Shown: positions 57,947 through 64,000 of the stretch, in pieces
How the letters are laid out: each line of letters opens with the position of its first letter
How positions within the stretch are numbered: position 1 is the first letter of the stretch
Assembly: GCA_022701365.1 (NCBI GenBank)
Contig: JAKUHH010000080.1
Span: 188,436-252,435, forward strand
Direction of reading: 5' to 3'
Source of the DNA: Mycocentrospora acerina
Lineage: Eukaryota > Ascomycota > Dothideomycetes > Pleosporales
Length of the DNA stretch: 64,000 bases
The notes under the pieces: generated by a model
What the model saw: only the letters and a program-made list of their open reading frames with translations
What the model was told of the DNA's origin: nothing
The model's database searches: none
Position numbers and translations under genes: made by a program

Positions 57947-58636
57947 ATGAATCCGTCTGACATGCCCACAAATCTAAACCTCAATGTCCTCCCACCCGAC
58001 GTTGCCGAAGCACGCAAAACTCGCATCAACGAAGATCTCATGCACTGTTTCCAGCGGAAAGTGGGTACCAAACCGCCCTCAGCCAAAGGCATTGGTTTAT
58101 ATACGCATGTCGAAGGGCAGACCCGAGCTGCAATCTACCCGCGCGAGAGAAATGTTCCGAGGAACGGCGATCCAGAATACCTACCTATTGGGGGACCAAT
58201 GGAGATTGGTAGGGATGGTGGTTTGGAGGTGGAGACGAGTGCAGAGGTCAAAAAGCTTTGGATAGAAGTCAGCCGTCTGGTGAAAGCGGAGGAAGCTTCG
58301 ACATCGAAAATTACTAGCGTGAAGAAGCTCAGCGAGAGATATACAGTATTGGAAGTTCCTAGCTTGGAATCATGCCTACAGCAGTCATCAGTGGGGAGGA
58401 AAGAGGTTGGTATAGGTGGCACGAGAAACGACCATCGTCATTCGAAGAAGAAAAAGAGCGTGAGCTTTATTCTGGAAAACGACACGCATCGATCTCCTTC
58501 AGGGTCCCGTGCGAGCAGTGGTAAATCAAAAAGGGCTTTGGATGTAGTTACGGGCTGCACAACCACGAAAGCAGTAGCCACGAGCACCAATCGCAACATT
58601 TATGAGGCGAGTCGAGATCCACGCCGGCGGCTTTGA
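57947..58636 (+). CDS. Hypothetical protein, 229 aa
   Basis: Single-exon frame from the ATG at 57947 (an in-frame ATG at 57872 would add 25 residues without protein character). The first ~90 residues look structured (a helix with NEDLMHCFQRKVG, then YTHVEGQTRAAIYPRERN). The C-terminal half is basic, with a Lys run (HSKKKKSVSFIL) and Ser-rich tail, consistent with a nuclear or disordered segment. No family recognised and no function assigned. Confidence 0.5.
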   Translation: MNPSDMPTNLNLNVLPPDVAEARKTRINEDLMHCFQRKVGTKPPSAKGIGLYTHVEGQTRAAIYPRERNVPRNGDPEYLPIGGPMEIGRDGGLEVETSAEVKKLWIEVSRLVKAEEASTSKITSVKKLSERYTVLEVPSLESCLQQSSVGRKEVGIGGTRNDHRHSKKKKSVSFILENDTHRSPSGSRASSGKSKRALDVVTGCTTTKAVATSTNRNIYEASRDPRRRL

Positions 58637-59503
58637 TACAAAGGGCTACTGCATTACGAAAAGACGACTACGGATCAGAGGATGTGTGTAACATTGAGAG
58701 CTATAGAGACCCCCACACGAAAAAGTTCCTCGTCTGGTAAGACGTGATATCTGATTTGCGCTATTCAATGACAAGATACCGATTCCTACATGTTGCTCTA
58801 TCAAGACTACTACAAACCTCTCAAGGTGTCTCTTCTCTATTAAATCTAGGACATCAAACCACTCTTCAAAAGGGTATTAATAATGAAAGTAGTTGTCACC
58901 GACGAGGAGTGTCGTCTGTGCGTCCTATTCTTACGCGGCTCGATATGCTAAAGAGGAAATAGGTCACTCAAGATTTGGAGCCACTATTTCTGGGATCGCA
59001 GTAATCATATTAGTAGTTTTCTGAGGAACGACAGTCAATATTAGGGGATTGAAATGTTTACACGGCGCTCAAAATATATGTAATATCGATGTCTGAAAAA
59101 TCGAGAAGGCTTGTAAACAGCACAAAGATGAATGTTACGCAGATGTCAAAATTCTAGATCAAAGTGTTTAGGCACTGTAACATTCCAGCGACTGAGCTGA
59201 AACAAGGCCAATAGTTTTATGTAAAGTAAAGTTTGTCTCTTGTATAAACAGCACATTATAAGCAATTGGCATGCGTGTACCCGGTGATCAGAGTTTATTT
59301 ACCTCGTGGAGCTCCCAGAATTTTCAAAACAGCCTCCACTTGAATTCTACGCTGTTTCTTTCCCAGATTTAAGCAGATTGATTGCATAACAAGAATACTA
59401 CTTCATATAATATCCAAGGCGAATTTTCTCAGAAAGACCAATGAGCGCTACTTATTTCGCCTAACAAACGCTGCGATACAACGATTCTCTGTGGATCGGA
59501 AAC
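58637..59503. other. Intergenic spacer
   Basis: 867 AT-rich bases, stops in all frames; nothing recognised. Confidence 0.45.
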
Positions 59504-60205
59504 ATGCCAGATTATTACCTGAGTTGGACATCCGCAAGTCTCGACCAGGCCATGAGTACTATTGCACAAAACCAGTGGTTCCGAGAGCATAGTGAACTTA
59601 TCAAGATACTATGCTTGATTTTCGTTGTGTTAGGTCTAATTTGGTTGTCAGATCCCACTCTCTTCAATCATTCCGACATGTATCCCACCCCAACGCTACT
59701 TGGTGCGCGAGAAAGCGGAGATACAGTCATTGCTGGGGTCGAGAGATCAGCAGCGCCTCAATCAATCGGATCTGCGTACGATATCTCCACAGACGTACCC
59801 ACATTTCAACGAAAGTTTTTCCCTAGAATGCATGGTGCCAAATGCCATGAGAACCAGGACGAAAGCCCCATTGGAAGCACCTCAGTATCTCAGGACCAAA
59901 ATCATTCTGTTACGCTCATTCCAAACTTCTCAAGTCTTGCTCAAGATGCTCCTACAGCCTACAAAACGCTCGTGGAAATTGGCTTACTGAGCCTTGATGG
60001 TATGCCAACTCAGAAATGGAGTATACACAAGCGAATGCCACTGTGCGATGATCTTAAGCCTCAGCCTATGGAGGTAACAACACCAATTGTGGCATGGTGG
60101 GTATGTAATACGAAGAGAGAGCAGGGTCGTGCCGCTTTGAGGCGGGAGTTGGACGAGGAGGATCGGTGGTGGTTGCAGAAACAGGCTAGCTATCAGCATC
60201 AATAG
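59504..60205 (+). CDS. Hypothetical membrane-anchored protein, 233 aa
   Basis: One hydrophobic helix at residues ~33-49 (IKILCLIFVVLGLIWL), preceded by a Trp-containing N-terminus and followed by a ~180-residue Ser/Pro-rich region. The C-terminus is Trp-rich and charged (VAWWVCNTKRE, then DRWWLQKQ). It may be a type II or type III membrane protein. No family recognised. Confidence 0.5.
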   Translation: MPDYYLSWTSASLDQAMSTIAQNQWFREHSELIKILCLIFVVLGLIWLSDPTLFNHSDMYPTPTLLGARESGDTVIAGVERSAAPQSIGSAYDISTDVPTFQRKFFPRMHGAKCHENQDESPIGSTSVSQDQNHSVTLIPNFSSLAQDAPTAYKTLVEIGLLSLDGMPTQKWSIHKRMPLCDDLKPQPMEVTTPIVAWWVCNTKREQGRAALRRELDEEDRWWLQKQASYQHQ

Positions 60206-61116
60206 GTGGTCTTCCTGGGTATAGCTGCTGGCTTTTTGGCTGAAGTTAAAGTCTGGTTTAATTCAAGTTTGTTTCGTTGAGAGCCGTTGTCACAGCCAAA
60301 AACCAATTGATCTCTAGCTGTAAGGCTAAGAGATTGATATACTCTACGCGACAGCCGTTTTTCCACATTCTATCCCAAAGTCGCTTTCTTCACTGTATTT
60401 TCTAGTCTGCTTGCATAGATTAGGCAACACAATTGAGTACTGCTTGCCTTTTTCACCTCATCTTCGCACAAAGGAAAATCAGACACATCGATGAGTGAAT
60501 CTAATTCACATTTAGGAAATTAAGTTGCACATTAGATACGACGAAGAATAAGATGTTATAAATAATGGAACCTCAATCTCGATAGAGTCAGTCTCTCATT
60601 GGTAGTGTCTGGCGTTTATCATTTTTCAGGAGCTGGAAGAGAAGCAAATATTCGAGGCTAGATTTTGGCATAATGTAAAAGCTCAACATCAGTGGCTTTT
60701 AGTTTGTTAAAGAATTCTCAAAAAGTAATAAAAAGGCTCAACTTCAAATCTTTTGATTAGAAATGATGTATTTATTAAAAAGTAACAGTACAGAAAGTTT
60801 GGATAAACGGCGTTGATAAAGATGTACACTATCCGCGTCAGGCTGCGAAGCACTTGAGTTTTCTTCACAAAATGTTGTACTTACCTACCTAATCGGGGGT
60901 CCAGCTTATTCCTATCTCTGCTCACCCAACGCCATCATTCACTATGTGCCACTAGTCAATCTAAATCCAGAGCTAACCTACGAAAACAAAGCTTCCAGTA
61001 TTACCGTTGAGTACCAGAATAAATATATTTGCAAATGTTCGGCACCCTCTCCCATTACCACTGCCATATCATCAATTTTCCGTAACCAGCATTTCAGACG
61101 CAGTACTGCCCTTCTC
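60206..61116. other. Intergenic spacer
   Basis: 911 AT-rich bases before the 3' end of the next minus-strand gene; nothing recognised. Confidence 0.45.
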
Positions 61117-63540
61117 TCACTTCCGCTGTTGTAAATACTTTCCGAGGTGTCTAGCTAGGCGCCCGATAGGTGGCCAGCTTTTACAATCGCTCTGGAATTC
61201 TTTATCGCCTGGAGTTGAATCCAACCTGTTTGGTACAGGTTGTGGAAGATCTGGAGTTGAAGTCAACCTGTTCGGTGCAAGCTGTGTGAGATCTTGAGCG
61301 GAGATCTGTGGGTTCGGACCAGGTGGTGTTTTGGTCTTGGTTAGACTGGTGTTACTGGCAATGCTTGATCTTTTGCTAGAGCTTTTGCTAGTCCTGTAAT
61401 ACGGACGAAGTGTGGGAGGGAGAGGGCTATAGTGTTTTCCTCTGATTTTGAGCCGTGGGATGTTGGTTGTGCGCGGCGGCTCGGGAAAATCATCAAGATC
61501 TATATCATCGATATATATGGGGGTTGTGTAATCGGCGTGTTTGCCGCTTTTACTCCGGGTAATTTCTACTGTCTTCCTATGAATTTTCTGGGTGGTATCA
61601 GTGAGAATTTCAGGTTCTTTTCCTTTCTTTGATGTCTTTTCCATAGAGGGTTGGGTCGAGATCGGGGTTGACTCAGGCTCGCATTGAGTCGAGGGTAGCA
61701 GAGAAGCCTGATTCTCTTTTGCGGTGTTTCTGTCTTCTTCAAGTACTGTGGGTTCTGACAGGGTCTCAGACTTATCTGGAGACTGCTTTGAAGAGGAGGA
61801 TGTTTCCTCATCACTGTGAGTGCCTTTTTTGTTTGCAATCATGACACGCTCAGCTTCGAACAGGTCAATTGGCGGTACTGTAGAACTTTCAGGATTTGCC
61901 AGAAAATCTATTAGAAAAGGGTTTTTATGTCGAGAAGTGTGGTGAGTTTGTTCCTTTTGAAAACTGTTTTGTGTCTCCATCCCTCTGGTTTCGATCTTTG
62001 GCTTCGATTCTTTGCTTGTATGTGTTTTTACAGTAGGGTGAAACGCAAAGTCTCGCACATCAACACCTTGCTTATACCCAGCCTGTGAAAATTCTTTGAG
62101 AGGGTAGAGTAGATGCGCTTCAGCCAGGGTTAGCTCAGCCACGCATGAGCCCTGGGTCATCATTTTACGGCTGTTCATCGATTCAGCATCGACACGGTCA
62201 TCTTTAGACGATTTAGAAGAATCACGTCGCTTTTGTATCGATGAATCGTTTCCCCAAAGCTTAGCGATTTGTGATTCCTGTTTCTGTTTCTTTTTGGAGG
62301 ATGCAGTCGAAGCAAGCAACTCCTTCGCACTAACGTCATCTCCAGGAGAGTCTTTGGACGCTGTCTTGTAGGCTCCAGCCCCTAAAGTTGGGGATATCTC
62401 TTTACTGGAGGATGAAGACCGCTTGTTGTCGTCTTTTGGCTCAAGAGCAATGCGCTTCTCCTTGCTCGAGAACAAAGATGACCTGCGCCAGCTTGAACTT
62501 GACATGGCACTTGGTGACTGTACCATAGTCATTGATGAAGTTTTCGAGTCTTTACGAGTGTTTGAGTGGACCGGCGGATCATAATCCCTCATACTGTTCT
62601 TGACTGGAAGTTTTCGCCTCGTCACAAGGCCAGCACTAGGTAGACTTTCTCCAGAATACGGCTCATTGCTAGACAAAAGTGGCTTTTCGTATAGATATCG
62701 CTTGTGAGATGTGTTTCCAGCTGTAATTTCAGAAATAGGTGCGGCGGCTACTTCTTTTCGCCAAAAGTTGCGTGAAGGGGCCACATCCTGTCGTTGAGAG
62801 TTACTACTTTTAGTAGGACTGGGGATAGGAAGTTTGCTTCTCGTAGGAGTTCCAAACTCTGGAGAGTTTTGGTGTGTGGAAACTGAAAAAGGTTCGGTGA
62901 GACCAGCGTTTAGCCTTGTGGACGCTTCTTGTGGGAACATATGCCTAATGCGTGCCCCTGAATCTTGCCGTCGAGGAGGAACATGACAGTCAAAACTGCT
63001 GATGGTCGAGTTTTGAGAATTGAAGTTGCTTATGTAGGCTTCCACCCCCCGAGGACGTGAGTCCGTAGGATGGGCATTTGTAGATAACCGATGTTGTGAC
63101 GGTCGAAAGTCTTTGGTTGTATGCTGTGGCTGACCTTCCGCTGACAACAAAGTAGTTCGAGCAGCATTCTGAAGGGCCAGTGACGCATCTCGGACAAGTC
63201 CATGTCGTCCCCAACTACGAGGTTGAACAGCTTCGCTAGCGGTTTTTAGCGAGATAGCATGGCTAGTGACAAGCGTAAAATTTCCAAAGGGCTGCGCGTA
63301 ACTCAGAGTAACCTCGCTCAGTTCCACCTCTTTCGTTTCGCACTGTTTGATGACATCAATCGCGGGAAGTACCATGTTTTGAGCAGTAAACAACTCAGTC
63401 TCTACCATGAGTGTTGGTGCACGTCGAAGGCGGTATCGTGCACCTAGAGGAAGTTCCTTAGTAAGTTCTCGTCGACGACGGACACGATAACGTTGTTCCA
63501 TTTGAGGCGGGGAGTCCTCGGAATCCGTCGGTACAAACAT
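61117..63540 (-). CDS. Large disordered Ser-rich hypothetical protein, 807 aa
   Basis: A continuous frame of 807 aa from the ATG at 63540 (another ATG two codons upstream). It begins with an Arg-rich stretch (RYRVRRRRELTKELPLG), has a short folded-looking part to about residue 110, then a long Ser/Lys/Thr/Pro-rich disordered region. A conserved-looking PIYIDDIDLDDFPEPP acidic motif lies near residue 685 and a second short motif (PRLKIRGKHYSPLPPTLRP) just after it. The C-terminus contains a repeated PNRLTSTPDL / PNRLDSTPGD pair. Possibly a nuclear or kinase-substrate scaffold; function unknown. Confidence 0.6.
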   Translation of the reverse strand: MFVPTDSEDSPPQMEQRYRVRRRRELTKELPLGARYRLRRAPTLMVETELFTAQNMVLPAIDVIKQCETKEVELSEVTLSYAQPFGNFTLVTSHAISLKTASEAVQPRSWGRHGLVRDASLALQNAARTTLLSAEGQPQHTTKDFRPSQHRLSTNAHPTDSRPRGVEAYISNFNSQNSTISSFDCHVPPRRQDSGARIRHMFPQEASTRLNAGLTEPFSVSTHQNSPEFGTPTRSKLPIPSPTKSSNSQRQDVAPSRNFWRKEVAAAPISEITAGNTSHKRYLYEKPLLSSNEPYSGESLPSAGLVTRRKLPVKNSMRDYDPPVHSNTRKDSKTSSMTMVQSPSAMSSSSWRRSSLFSSKEKRIALEPKDDNKRSSSSSKEISPTLGAGAYKTASKDSPGDDVSAKELLASTASSKKKQKQESQIAKLWGNDSSIQKRRDSSKSSKDDRVDAESMNSRKMMTQGSCVAELTLAEAHLLYPLKEFSQAGYKQGVDVRDFAFHPTVKTHTSKESKPKIETRGMETQNSFQKEQTHHTSRHKNPFLIDFLANPESSTVPPIDLFEAERVMIANKKGTHSDEETSSSSKQSPDKSETLSEPTVLEEDRNTAKENQASLLPSTQCEPESTPISTQPSMEKTSKKGKEPEILTDTTQKIHRKTVEITRSKSGKHADYTTPIYIDDIDLDDFPEPPRTTNIPRLKIRGKHYSPLPPTLRPYYRTSKSSSKRSSIASNTSLTKTKTPPGPNPQISAQDLTQLAPNRLTSTPDLPQPVPNRLDSTPGDKEFQSDCKSWPPIGRLARHLGKYLQQRK

Positions 63541-64000
63541 GATCACAACCGTTTTAAGTTGTATTGGGGTAGACTTAGTTGAAGAGTCCTAGTAGTAGTT
63601 GCAAAACTCCGTCGATGTCAAACTACTTGAGGTCAACAGGTGAACATAGCGTATTTGATTGAATATTTGACAATTGCCAAGTTAAACGCTACTTGCATCT
63701 GGTTATTCAAGGGCCATTTGGCACGCGTGCGGGCAGATCTTGAGAAGCCCAAATTGCTTGACTGATCGGTTGATCTGCAACTGTCGGTCAAAAACGCATG
63801 TCCTTATGTAATGCTCGAAGATCTGGTAGTAGAGCCAATGTATATCAGAGAACCTAATAGGTAGCAGGTAAGGGTTCAGAAAATAGAGACAAGAATCCGC
63901 TGATCCCGGAAGTTCTTGGTATGACGAGACGCGAGGACTTGCAAATTAGAATGATTGTTTGGAGGAACTCCATAGCTGTGCGAGGCCTCTCGTGATTTCT
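63541..64000. other. Spacer at window end
   Basis: About 460 bp upstream of the 807-aa gene; no gene or repeat recognised. Confidence 0.4.

Noticed and set aside
1..64000. tRNA, rRNA, riboswitch and CRISPR
   Set aside because: Scanned by eye for B-box-like GGTTCRANYC with matching stems and for regularly spaced repeats; no convincing case. A tRNAscan-SE or Infernal run would settle it.

Overview
The window is nuclear DNA of a filamentous ascomycete (Pezizomycotina). Many short spliceosomal introns (about 48-270 bp, donors GTAAGT/GTGAGT/GTACGY, acceptors YAG) interrupt highly recognisable fungal housekeeping genes. The overall look suggests a dothideomycete, perhaps Pleosporales, but that placement is an inference from gene and intron style. 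No bacterial-type operons, rRNA, tRNA or CRISPR array were recognised. Exon models were built by hand from splice signals plus reading-frame and family continuity; all coordinates are on the + strand of the window.

Region 1 (1-23.3 kb) is gene-dense. In order it holds a disordered hypothetical protein, the cohesin loader subunit Scc4/Mau2, a YheT/Eht1-type alpha/beta hydrolase, the ribosome-assembly factor Loc1, the endosomal proteins Vps68 and Vps55 (convergent neighbours whose products form one complex in yeast), proteasome alpha6 (Pre5), the ATP synthase epsilon subunit (Atp15), the NatC subunit Mak10/Naa35, a small CENP-W-like histone-fold protein, complex III core protein 2 (Qcr2), RNA polymerase III subunit Rpc82 and a hypothetical ORF whose frame continues past a single TAG.

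Region 2 (23.3-38.6 kb) is gene-poor and AT-richer. Long non-coding stretches separate a fungal transcription-factor-like protein, a 610-residue hypothetical protein, a DUF1275 membrane protein and a secreted bicupin oxalate decarboxylase. The 35.3-38.6 kb part contains a solo LTR with a clear 5-bp target-site duplication and a broken KP4-like killer-toxin gene. This is the accessory-looking part of the window.

Region 3 (38.6-57.5 kb) is dense again: Crt10-like WD protein, the citrate/2-oxoglutarate carrier Yhm2 next to mitochondrial citrate synthase on the same strand, the Nrd1/Seb1 termination factor, a LOG-family phosphoribohydrolase, a CLPTM1 homologue, the gamma-tubulin complex protein GCP2/Spc97, a small membrane protein and an SDR. 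Region 4 (57.5-64 kb) has three unrecognised proteins and AT-rich spacers.

I did not find a clearly new multi-gene system. The best leads are the in-frame TAG at 22673-22675, the KP4-like relic, the solo LTR, the two functionally paired neighbours (VPS68/VPS55 and citrate synthase/YHM2), and two 48-nt stopless introns that ORF-based annotation would miss.
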